A DNA stretch of 5,832 nucleotides from Candidatus Kuenenia stuttgartensis (GCA_945874095.1 CAMCFM010000315.1:1-5832), one strand, 5' to 3'. Positions 1 through 5,326 are shown, counted from the stretch's first letter. Notes: generated by a model not told the origin, from the letters alone. Made by a program: numbers and translations.

Positions 1-20
1 ATGAAAAAGCCAAGCGATCG

Positions 21-743
21 ATGTATTGGTTCTACTCTGCAGTGCCTTTATTTCTATTCGCGACGATCATTCCAGATGGCCCACTTGGAACCGGTTTTTC
101 CAGATTTCTTTTTTTAGTAGGATTTATCGGATGGGCGAACACTAAACTAGTAAAAGAACAAACCGAATTCATTAAGCTGAATTATGGAACGAGCTACACA
201 AGGAGATCGTTTTTAAAACCGATCGGGGTTTGGTGTGCATGTTTTTCCATGCTTATTCTGGTAGTTATTGTTCGGGACGTTCCTGAGTCGCTAGAAAATC
301 AAGAAAATCTTGTTAAACTCGATTTTGTCGATTTTGAATTCGACGCACCCAAAGACTGGATTCTTAAAAGCATTCCTGGATTAGAATTCAAGACAGTCAG
401 AGGCCCCACCAGAAATAAGTTTACTCCGAACTATATCATAATGTCACATCCTAATTCTGGATCACTAAGGAGTTTTGCAAAAAACTCTGCAAAAGAAACA
501 ATAGACTCCAGTAAGGATTTCAAACTTATCCGTGAGGGAACATTAGAAACGAACCAATCTGAAAAAGCGTTTTATTATGTAATCATAAATACAAGCCTGG
601 TTGTTGGTCCACTAATACAGACCACTTGCAACTTTTCAGGTCCTGATAAATTCCTCTCCATAACATTTTCATCACTTGCTGAAGATAAGGATCGCTACGC
701 AGAATTATTCGAGGCAAGCATGCGCAGCCTGCGATTTAAATAA
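21..743 (+). CDS. Membrane-anchored protein with PsbP/Mog1/DcrB-like C-terminal domain
   Basis: Hypothetical protein of 240 residues. Three hydrophobic segments are visible at about residues 2-17, 27-39 and 67-85, followed by a soluble domain of about 140 residues. That domain starts with a beta-strand-like stretch (DFEFDAPKDW, 104-113) and ends with a helix plus strand (ELFEASMRSLRF, 228-239). A 'P.gW' near the start and an 'S.rF' ending are what I associate with the PsbP/Mog1/DcrB (DUF1795-like) fold; this is inference, and no catalytic residues can be named. The product probably sits in the membrane with the domain on one face. The ATG at 21 has no clear ribosome binding site, and the frame is open back to the window edge, so the true start may lie outside. 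The base composition is more AT-rich than in the genes to the right. The function is not recognised. Confidence 0.75.
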   Translation: MYWFYSAVPLFLFATIIPDGPLGTGFSRFLFLVGFIGWANTKLVKEQTEFIKLNYGTSYTRRSFLKPIGVWCACFSMLILVVIVRDVPESLENQENLVKLDFVDFEFDAPKDWILKSIPGLEFKTVRGPTRNKFTPNYIIMSHPNSGSLRSFAKNSAKETIDSSKDFKLIREGTLETNQSEKAFYYVIINTSLVVGPLIQTTCNFSGPDKFLSITFSSLAEDKDRYAELFEASMRSLRFK

Positions 744-748
744 AATAC

Positions 749-776
749 TTGGTTCGACTTCTAAATGCAGTACGAT
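749..776 (+). promoter_or_regulatory. Possible sigma70-type promoter for the zinc-ribbon gene
   Basis: TTGGTT (749-754), a 16-bp spacer and TACGAT (771-776) lie in the 94-bp gap before the gene at 838. Both boxes match the consensus only partly. If used, transcription would start near 783, inside a small CTGGTT/AACCAG hairpin (781-794). Weak evidence. Confidence 0.3.
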
Positions 777-837
777 CCTACTGGTTTTAACCAGAAAAAA
801 TCATCTGATCCCCCACAATTCCAACGGAGAATTCAAC

Positions 838-999
838 ATGTCTTACGGTTCAGGTTCTACGCAATGCCCCAAATGTGGAGCGGTTGGCAGTTATAAGATC
901 ACCATGCAAAATGGAGGTCAAGTTATCTGTTGCAACTCATGCCGCAAAAACTTCACAGCGGAAGTTAAACAAGCTCAATTCACCGGTCGGAATCGATGA
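838..999 (+). CDS. Small zinc-ribbon protein (53 aa)
   Basis: A 53-residue protein with two Cys pairs, C10-P-K-C13 and C32-N-S-C35 (plus C31), separated by a 18-residue beta-hairpin-like stretch. This is the pattern of a single zinc ribbon that binds one zinc ion through four cysteines. The tail, about residues 41-53 (AEVKQAQFTGRNR), is polar and basic and could contact nucleic acid or a protein partner, but no specific role can be read. I chose the ATG at 838 because GGAGA (826-830) sits 7 nt upstream and the zinc ribbon begins soon after. The same frame is open back to 676, but that extension overlaps the preceding gene and looks non-coding. It seems to be monocistronic or loosely linked to the gene before it. 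From memory, similar small ribbon proteins occur in planctomycetes. Confidence 0.8.
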   Translation: MSYGSGSTQCPKCGAVGSYKITMQNGGQVICCNSCRKNFTAEVKQAQFTGRNR

Positions 1000-1038
1000 G
1001 TCCCATCCAATCCCATGATTTAGGCTTGGACAGCAGAT

Positions 1039-1067
1039 TTGACAAACTTTCCAAATTCCGATATCAT
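1039..1067 (+). promoter_or_regulatory. Sigma70-type promoter for the HAD gene
   Basis: TTGACA (1039-1044, full consensus -35), a 17-bp spacer and TATCAT (1062-1067, 5 of 6 matches to the -10 box). The expected start is near 1074, giving a leader of about 59 nt before the ATG at 1133. This is the best promoter match in the window. Its -10 box overlaps the left arm of the inverted repeat at 1063-1099. Confidence 0.65.
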
Positions 1068-1107
1068 TCTGGCTGACCGACTATTTCATCCAGAATGATT
1101 TTGTCTT
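1063..1107 (+). terminator. Terminator-like inverted repeat after the zinc-ribbon gene
   Basis: A perfect 10-bp inverted repeat, ATCATTCTGG (1063-1072) and CCAGAATGAT (1090-1099), has a 17-nt loop and is followed by TTTGTCTT (1100-1107). It could end transcripts from the zinc-ribbon gene, which stops at 999. The stem is AT-rich and the loop is long, so strength is uncertain. Because the left arm includes most of the HAD promoter's -10 box, only read-through RNA contains both arms. An operator role is an alternative. Confidence 0.45.
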
Positions 1108-1132
1108 ACTGTACTTCTTGTAAGGATTTCAG

Positions 1133-1567
1133 ATGAATAAAGAGCGACTCAAAAATCAACTTCAGGAACTGACTGAAGCCTTGATCAGAGTCACAGAAAT
1201 AACCTATCCTAATCTAGGAATTGACATTGATGGATGTATTGACGAATCCCCCATTTTCTTTCAATTCCTAAGCCACTGCTGGAAGGGCAAGGTTACGATT
1301 ATCACTTTCCGGGACGACCGTGAAAAAGCGATCCGTGATCTAGCAAAGTTTAACATCAGATACGACGAACTGATTCTCGTCGATTCGTTCGAAGCAAAGG
1401 CCGAGATTGTCGCCCGGGAAAACATTCAAATCTATTTCGATGATCAGCCTGAGATGATCAAAAATATGCCTGACAAGGTCAATGTGATGCTTGTTAGAAA
1501 TGGCGGTAACTTCTGTTTCGATGATAAACTCTGGTTGATGTCGAAAAAGACAGGCAGAATCATTTGA
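1133..1567 (+). CDS. Small capless HAD-superfamily phosphohydrolase
   Basis: A 144-residue protein with the four HAD motifs in order. Motif I is DIDG (D31 nucleophile, D33 acid/base) after a hydrophobic strand. Motif II is IITFR (T58). Motif III is the lysine in SFEAKAEIV (K89). Motif IV is the acidic pair in YFDDQ (D103, D104), which would hold Mg2+. There is no room for a large cap domain, so it resembles the compact 5'(3')-deoxyribonucleotidase or polynucleotide-phosphatase style of HAD rather than sugar phosphatases. The substrate cannot be read. Residues 1-22 form a charged N-terminal helix. The start is supported by AAGGA (1122-1126), 6 nt upstream, and by a strong promoter at 1039-1067. 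The gene stands alone, between the zinc-ribbon gene and a convergent acetyltransferase. HAD membership is confident; activity is inferred from the intact motifs. Confidence 0.85.
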   Translation: MNKERLKNQLQELTEALIRVTEITYPNLGIDIDGCIDESPIFFQFLSHCWKGKVTIITFRDDREKAIRDLAKFNIRYDELILVDSFEAKAEIVARENIQIYFDDQPEMIKNMPDKVNVMLVRNGGNFCFDDKLWLMSKKTGRII

Positions 1568-1598
1568 GTCGTTATTTCCGGTTTTGAAGTGCTTGGGC

Positions 1599-1636
1599 TC
1601 CATCGGAGATATCTATTAATAGGTATGTCCGATGGA
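1599..1636. repeat. 38-bp hairpin in the convergent intergenic region
   Basis: Outer arms TCCATCGGA (1599-1607) and TCCGATGGA (1628-1636) pair perfectly over 9 bp. Pairing continues inward to a CTATTAATAG centre with one G/G mismatch and one G-U pair. It lies 31 bp after the HAD stop and 109 bp beyond the acetyltransferase stop. No clear T-run follows on either strand, so it is not a textbook terminator. It shares CCATCG and TAC.TATTAATAG (read on the minus strand) with the dyad at 5192-5221. Confidence 0.65.
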
Positions 1637-1670
1637 CATCAACAGCCCCAACCAGACGCCCTTCTTTACC

Positions 1671-1700
1671 AAGCCGGCTTTCGGTTGGTTTTGAAAACCA
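1671..1700. repeat. Two further short dyads between convergent genes
   Basis: AAGCCGGCTT (1671-1680) is a perfect 10-bp palindrome, and TGGTTTT-G-AAAACCA (1686-1700) has 7-bp perfect arms around one base. The second is followed on the plus strand by GAAATTATTT, a weak U-rich tail. They may add to termination of the converging genes, or they may be chance. Confidence 0.35.
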
Positions 1701-1744
1701 GAAATTATTTCCGGCCTGATTCTAATCACACGTTCCCAATCAGT

Positions 1745-2284
1745 TTAAACCCAGTCACTGGTCACCGCTTTATAAGTCGTCTTTGCTTTCGTGAATCCAA
1801 GGTCCCGATACATCCTCACAGCATTCGGGTTTTCAGCCGTTACTTCGAGCATGGCCTTGCGTAAGCCATAATTTAAGAATCCTTCTAAAGCCTTTGAAAC
1901 CAATGCCTTTCCGAGCCCCTTGCGGCGATAACCGGGAAGCACGGCCACGTTTTGGATCGAACCGAAACCGGTGCGGTCAACCACGCCCTGAATGGTCGCG
2001 CAATATCCCTGGTCACAGCCGATCAGCCAGGTGGCTTGAGGCAGAAACCCTGGCTTGAGACGAATCTCACGCATCAGCCTCTGGCAGCCCCAGCGGTCGC
2101 CCAAGATTGGGAAAACGTGGCTGTCCACCTCTTGACTAAAGCTCAAAAACTTGATTTCGGCATGAAGATCCAGCAGATTCTCTGACCACTCGCGCCAGAA
2201 GTATCCTTCAGGCAGGCCGCTGGCCGGCTTCCAGGAGCTCAAATCCAGCTCCATCCGAAATCGTTTGAAGTAGGTTACGGCCAT
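1745..2284 (-). CDS. GNAT-family N-acetyltransferase
   Basis: A 179-residue protein (from the chosen start) with the GNAT fold at its C-terminal half. Motif A is VAVLPGYRRKGLGKAL (113-128), carrying the R-x-x-G-x-G/A type acetyl-CoA pyrophosphate loop. Motif B is ENPNAVRMYRDLGF (151-164), the usual N-A-x-x-x-Y-x-x-x-G-F with the likely general-acid Tyr159. It would transfer an acetyl group from acetyl-CoA to an amine; the acceptor is unknown. The N-terminal half (TYFKRFRMELDL, then conserved-looking DSHVFPILGDRWGC) probably forms the substrate side. The frame is open upstream to an ATG at 2335 and a TTG at 2350. I prefer the ATG at 2284 because the family, as I remember it, begins near TYFKRFRM, and because the promoter at 2351-2379 puts the RNA start near 2344. 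That excludes the TTG and leaves only about 9 nt before the ATG at 2335. The ribosome binding site at 2284 is weak, so the start remains uncertain. Confidence 0.85.
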   Translation of the reverse strand: MAVTYFKRFRMELDLSSWKPASGLPEGYFWREWSENLLDLHAEIKFLSFSQEVDSHVFPILGDRWGCQRLMREIRLKPGFLPQATWLIGCDQGYCATIQGVVDRTGFGSIQNVAVLPGYRRKGLGKALVSKALEGFLNYGLRKAMLEVTAENPNAVRMYRDLGFTKAKTTYKAVTSDWV

Positions 2285-2350
2285 CGCTTCAGCCCATTTT
2301 GTTGTTGCCGACCAAGTCCGTTCACCCAGATTCATCTCTCCGTGTGTCAA

Positions 2351-2379
2351 ATCTTAAGCCATGTTTCAGGGGCCGTCAA
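2351..2379 (-). promoter_or_regulatory. Sigma70-type promoter for the acetyltransferase
   Basis: Read on the minus strand: TTGACG (plus positions 2374-2379), a 17-bp spacer and TAAGAT (2351-2356). The -35 box matches 5 of 6 and the -10 box 4 of 6. The expected start is near 2344, giving a leader of about 60 nt to the preferred ATG at 2284. Confidence 0.5.
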
Positions 2380-2473
2380 TCCAATCGCTCGCAATTGAGT
2401 GAATCCCGAACGCTCTATGCAACAACACACCCGATTGTTTAAGTTGGATCGCATGGATACTCGATGATTTTGG

Positions 2474-2487
2474 TGACTCATGAGTCA
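2474..2487. promoter_or_regulatory. Perfect 14-bp palindrome upstream of the sulfotransferase gene
   Basis: TGACTCATGAGTCA is a perfect palindrome without a spacer, 23 bp before the preferred ATG at 2511 and just before the AAAAGGA ribosome binding stretch. It lies in the 226-bp divergent gap (2285-2510), where a homodimeric repressor or activator site would be expected. In that gap a poor promoter-like pair, TTGTTT (2435-2440) and GATACT (2456-2461), has only a 15-bp spacer; if it is used, the palindrome would lie just past the transcription start. Confidence 0.4.
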
Positions 2488-2510
2488 GAAAAAAGGATCC
2501 GGAATTGAAT

Positions 2511-3245
2511 ATGAATGCACCACGCCGGATTGCCATGTGGTCAGGGCCCAGAAATATCTCGACCGCCATGCTGCGTTCGTGGGGCAGCCGTGCGGACACT
2601 TTTGTCTGCGACGAACCACTTTACGCACATTATTTGAAGGTGACACGGCTGCCTCACCCAGGAATCGACGAGGTCATCGCTGCTCAGGAGACAGACTGGC
2701 AGAAAGTGGTCGATTGGTTGACCGGCCCTGTTCCAGAAAGCCGGTCTGTTTTCTATCAGAAACATATGACTCATCACATGTTACCTAATGTTACGCGAGA
2801 CTGGCTCGATCAAGTCACAAACGCGTTTCTGATCCGCGACCCTCGCGACATGATCATATCGCTTGCAAAGGGTCTGCCGAAAGTTCGAATTGAGGATACA
2901 GGGCTGGTTCAGCAGCTCTCCATTTTCGATCATGTTTGTCAGCGAAACGGATCGATTCCAGCTGTGGTCGATGCCCGCGATGTACAGAACCATCCGGAAA
3001 TCATTTTGCCGAAATTGTGCGAAGCGGTCGGCGTTGCATTTGACCCGTCCATGCTCAGCTGGGCAGCTGGAACGCGTTCCACAGACGGTGTCTGGGCCAA
3101 ATACTGGTACTCCAATGTCGAGAAATCGACAAAGTTTGAACCCTATCAATCCAAAAACGAGCCAGTTCCGCCAGAATGTCAAGCCATTCTGGATGAATGT
3201 ATTACAATTTACGATCAAATGGCCAAACACCGGATTCAACCCTGA
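2511..3245 (+). CDS. Sulfotransferase-like protein (plant BCAT-like fusion N-half homologue)
   Basis: A 244-residue protein of the sulfotransferase-like P-loop group. The N-terminal strand and loop IAMWSGPRNISTAM (7-20) stand where classical enzymes have GxPRSGT, the 5'-phosphosulfate-binding loop. FLIRDPRDMIISL (106-118) matches the 3'-phosphate-binding R-D-P-R-D...S motif. A DEPLYAHYL stretch (34-42) and a C-terminal DGVWAKYWY...EKSTKF block (192-209) match, from memory, the N-terminal half of Arabidopsis branched-chain-amino-acid aminotransferase-like proteins. It may transfer sulfate from PAPS, but the altered P-loop leaves this open. I prefer the ATG at 2511. A TTG at 2505 is better spaced (7 nt) from AAGGA (2493-2497) and would add only two residues. 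It is followed after 31 bp by the aminotransferase gene, so the two are probably co-transcribed. Confidence 0.85.
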   Translation: MNAPRRIAMWSGPRNISTAMLRSWGSRADTFVCDEPLYAHYLKVTRLPHPGIDEVIAAQETDWQKVVDWLTGPVPESRSVFYQKHMTHHMLPNVTRDWLDQVTNAFLIRDPRDMIISLAKGLPKVRIEDTGLVQQLSIFDHVCQRNGSIPAVVDARDVQNHPEIILPKLCEAVGVAFDPSMLSWAAGTRSTDGVWAKYWYSNVEKSTKFEPYQSKNEPVPPECQAILDECITIYDQMAKHRIQP

Positions 3246-3276
3246 ACTTAGGATTTCCCTGTAAAAGGATTATGCC

Positions 3277-4188
3277 ATGCTCCAGAAATACAATCCACTC
3301 AACGAGAACCTGATTTACAGTGTGAACGGGAAACTTCTGAGGCGAGATGAACCTGGAATCAGCCCATTTGATTCCGTGGTGCAGGGCGGTGATGCCGTCT
3401 GGGAAGGGCTGAGGCTTTACAACGGCCGGATTTTCAGGCTGAAAGAGCACCTGGATAGACTTCGCGATTCTGCCAAGGCTTTGGCGTTTGTGGAAATCCC
3501 TTCGCACGATGCCATCACAGATGCAATTCGGGCCACTCTTGAAGCTAATAAAATGGTGGATGGAGTGCATATCAGGCTGACCCTGACCAGAGGCATCAAA
3601 ATCACATCAGGGATGGATCCGCGACTGAATAAACAGGGTCCGACTCTCATCGTTCTACCTGAATACAAGCCACCGGTTTATGATAAAACAGGCTTGAAAC
3701 TGGCCACATCCAGCGTGCGTCGACCATCTCCGGATGTGATGGATCCGAAAATTCACCACAACAACCTGATCAATTCGATTCTCGCCAAAATTGAGGCCAA
3801 TCTCTCAGGCGCAGACGATGCCGTGATGCTTGATTCACGAGGCTTTGTCGCAGAAACAAATGCAACCCACCTGTTTCTGGTTAAAAATGGGGTGGTTCAT
3901 ACGCCCAGAGGGGTGGCCTGCCCGGGCGGAATCACGCGATCGGTGGTTCTGGAGATGGCTCCAGAATTGCAAATTCAAGTGGTTGTGGAAGATCTGTCAC
4001 TGGTCGATTTTTATAAGGCGGATGAAGTCTTCTGTACAGGAACGATGGGCGAGTTGGCTCCAGTAGTGACAATAGATTCGAGAACGATTGGCACTGGTCA
4101 GATCGGCCCTGTCACGATGCAACTTTCAGAGGCATTTGCTGCCAAAGTTGCGGTGGAAGGAACAATCGTGGTGGATTCCGTGAATTGA
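3277..4188 (+). CDS. PLP-dependent class IV aminotransferase (BCAT-like)
   Basis: A 303-residue fold-type IV aminotransferase, the usual length for bacterial branched-chain or D-amino-acid aminotransferases. It shows the family landmarks: FDSVVQGGDAVWEGLR (31-46); HLDRL with R61 for PLP phosphate; K158 in DPKIHHNNLINS, the Schiff-base lysine; E193 in FVAETNATHLF, which pairs with the pyridine nitrogen; GITR (218-221); and TGTMGELAPV (254-263), matching the SGTAAEITPV block of E. coli IlvE. It would move an amino group between an amino acid and a 2-oxo acid in the cytoplasm. Its donor is unclear, and it resembles the C-terminal half of plant aminotransferase-like fusions more than IlvE, so I give no symbol. 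The ATG at 3277 has AAAAGGA (3263-3269) 7 nt upstream. Its partner is the sulfotransferase-like gene just before it. Confidence 0.92.
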   Translation: MLQKYNPLNENLIYSVNGKLLRRDEPGISPFDSVVQGGDAVWEGLRLYNGRIFRLKEHLDRLRDSAKALAFVEIPSHDAITDAIRATLEANKMVDGVHIRLTLTRGIKITSGMDPRLNKQGPTLIVLPEYKPPVYDKTGLKLATSSVRRPSPDVMDPKIHHNNLINSILAKIEANLSGADDAVMLDSRGFVAETNATHLFLVKNGVVHTPRGVACPGGITRSVVLEMAPELQIQVVVEDLSLVDFYKADEVFCTGTMGELAPVVTIDSRTIGTGQIGPVTMQLSEAFAAKVAVEGTIVVDSVN

Positions 4189-4189
4189 T

Positions 4190-4218
4190 TTGACATGGAC
4201 GTTTGGAACGTTGATAGT
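4190..4218 (+). promoter_or_regulatory. Sigma70-type promoter for the membrane protein gene
   Basis: TTGACA (4190-4195, full consensus), a 17-bp spacer and GATAGT (4213-4218, 4 of 6). It begins two bases after the aminotransferase stop and would start RNA near 4225, about 39 nt before the ATG at 4264. It suggests the membrane protein can be made independently of the two genes before it. Confidence 0.5.
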
Positions 4219-4263
4219 TGGGAATCATCAATCAGGATCTTTGAATAGGATTGGACGATTTTC

Positions 4264-5094
4264 ATGAGTTTCAGCGACGATTTCGATCCCTACTCCCCGC
4301 CCAAAGCCGAACAAAACAAGCCGGTTGCGACAGAGATGATCGGTCTTGCGAAGGATTTTACGACCGGCGATGTCTTGAGCCGAAGCTGGCAGATTTTTCG
4401 GAGTCGGATGGGGCTAGTCATGGGAACGTGCCTTGCATCCTTCCTTCTCAGCAGTCTACCAGGTATGATTTCATCCATCATTTCACCAAACGATCCTGAG
4501 GCACCTCCGAATCCACTTGCGATTCTGATAGGCCTGATCGGAGCCGTTTTTGGCATCTATTTGCAGTGCGGCTTGTTTACTTTCTTAATCAATCTGGCTT
4601 CTGGACGGAAATCGGAATTTAACGACCTTTTCCGGGGTGGGCCGATTGTCATCAAAGCGATATTGGGGGCATTGCTATTTGGGGTTGCAGGTGGAGCTGT
4701 ATTTGCCATCGGATTTGCTACGATTGCCTTGCTGTTTACTGTTGCAGGTGGGGCTGGTGTTGCCATAGGAGTTCTGGGGTGGATGTGCGTGGCTTCGCTC
4801 ATCTTCACACGCTTCTCGCAATATTTTTATCTACTGGTGGATCGTGAAATTGGAGTGATTGAAAGTTTTAATCTTTCGTCACAATTGATGAAGGGCCGAT
4901 TCTGGCAATACAACATTTTTCTACTGACATGTGGATTAATCAATCTGGCCACGATTGTCACTTTATTCACCGGTCTATTGCTGACCATTCCGCTGAGCAT
5001 GATTGCTTCAGCCGTATTTTATCTGGCCATCACCGGTCAGCCTGTCGCCGATCCGATGGTTTTTAAAACAAATTCGCAAGACGAGTTTGTGTGA
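4264..5094 (+). CDS. Polytopic membrane protein with N-terminal DPYSPP tag
   Basis: A 276-residue protein with a soluble N-terminus of about 45 residues that carries DPYSPP (8-13), then a hydrophobic body. Likely membrane segments are about 50-72, 86-110, 128-152, 155-182, 215-236 and 238-257, so roughly five to six spans; the very Gly/Ala-rich 133-172 stretch makes the count uncertain. A block before the last two spans, SFNLSSQLMKGRFWQYNIFLL (200-220), has the look of DUF975/YciC-type integral membrane families, where a polar 'S..l.kG..w' helix precedes a span. Proline-rich N-terminal tags of the NPY.PP kind are common, from memory, on planctomycete membrane proteins. TAGGA (4246-4250) and TTGGA (4251-4255) offer the ribosome binding site. 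The gap to the aminotransferase is 75 bp and contains a promoter match, so operon membership is doubtful. The function is unknown. Confidence 0.85.
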   Translation: MSFSDDFDPYSPPKAEQNKPVATEMIGLAKDFTTGDVLSRSWQIFRSRMGLVMGTCLASFLLSSLPGMISSIISPNDPEAPPNPLAILIGLIGAVFGIYLQCGLFTFLINLASGRKSEFNDLFRGGPIVIKAILGALLFGVAGGAVFAIGFATIALLFTVAGGAGVAIGVLGWMCVASLIFTRFSQYFYLLVDREIGVIESFNLSSQLMKGRFWQYNIFLLTCGLINLATIVTLFTGLLLTIPLSMIASAVFYLAITGQPVADPMVFKTNSQDEFV

Positions 5095-5142
5095 AGTCTA
5101 GGGGGTTTGGGTGGAATTGGCAATGTTTAATGCTGGTTCATG

Positions 5143-5166
5143 GATGAAAAGGTTTTCATCAATTTT
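5143..5166 (+). terminator. Weak terminator-like hairpin after the membrane protein gene
   Basis: GATGAAAA (5143-5150) and TTTTCATC (5153-5160) are a perfect 8-bp inverted repeat around GG, followed by AATTTT. The two-base centre means the real loop is at least four bases, and the stem is AT-rich, so termination would be inefficient. It lies 48 bp after the stop at 5094. Confidence 0.35.
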
Positions 5167-5177
5167 CTGGATTCACA

Positions 5178-5207
5178 TTGTCAATCCGGTTAGATCCATC
5201 GTACTAT
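5178..5207 (+). promoter_or_regulatory. Possible promoter for the secreted protein gene
   Basis: TTGTCA (5178-5183, 5 of 6), an 18-bp spacer and TACTAT (5202-5207, 4 of 6). RNA would begin near 5214, leaving a leader of about 113 nt before the ATG at 5327. The -10 box overlaps the palindrome at 5203-5214, so binding of a dimeric regulator there could block it. Confidence 0.4.
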
Positions 5208-5221
5208 TAATAGTGGGATCT
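5192..5221. repeat. Interrupted dyad with CTATTAATAG core, related to 1599-1636
   Basis: ACTATTAATAGT (5203-5214) is a perfect 12-bp palindrome flanked by AGATCC (5192-5197) and GGATCT (5216-5221), which also pair, with unequal bulges of 5 and 1 bases between. It shares CCATCG and TAC.TATTAATAG with the hairpin at 1599-1636 when that one is read on the minus strand. Confidence 0.5.
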
Positions 5222-5326
5222 GATTTCGGTCGGAAAACCGGTGGAAGCGAGTGGTCAGGACGATCTGGCACAGCGGCTTCCATCGGAAATCATATCCGTT
5301 TCTAAGTGAGAGAAGGGACCGCGACG

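Noticed and set aside
781..794. CTGGTT/AACCAG hairpin as a terminator for the first gene
   Set aside because: Only two bases separate the 6-bp arms and it is followed by A residues, not T, on the plus strand; on the minus strand the T-run precedes the stem.
676..837. Upstream extension of the zinc-ribbon gene
   Set aside because: It overlaps the end of the preceding gene, while the ATG at 838 has a well-spaced GGAGA and starts a compact ribbon domain.
1340..1603. Minus-strand reading frame opposite the HAD gene
   Set aside because: It is antisense to the intact HAD motifs and is not protein-like; a shadow frame.
1589..1864. Plus-strand reading frame opposite the end of the acetyltransferase
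   Set aside because: It runs through the 1599-1636 hairpin and is antisense to the GNAT motif B region; composition is typical of a shadow frame.
2335..2350. Longer starts for the acetyltransferase (ATG at 2335, TTG at 2350)
   Set aside because: The predicted -10 box ends at 2351 with RNA starting near 2344, so the TTG is not transcribed; the ATG at 2335 has GGAGAG too close to it. Not fully excluded if another promoter is used.
2480..2788. Plus-strand reading frame with ATG in the palindrome, overlapping the sulfotransferase gene
   Set aside because: It is out of frame with the sulfotransferase; its product is Arg/Cys-rich with no motif.
2781..3239. 152-codon minus-strand reading frame inside the sulfotransferase gene
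   Set aside because: It lies antisense to a gene with clear family motifs, has no ribosome binding site and gives a Cys/Asn-rich translation typical of shadows.
4199..4211. ACGTT-TGG-AACGT dyad in the gap after the aminotransferase gene
   Set aside because: Only 5-bp arms, no T-run, and within the promoter spacer; expected by chance.
5111..5305. 64-codon plus-strand reading frame starting with GTG
   Set aside because: It has no ribosome binding site, spans the hairpin, promoter and palindrome candidates, and its translation shows no recognisable pattern.
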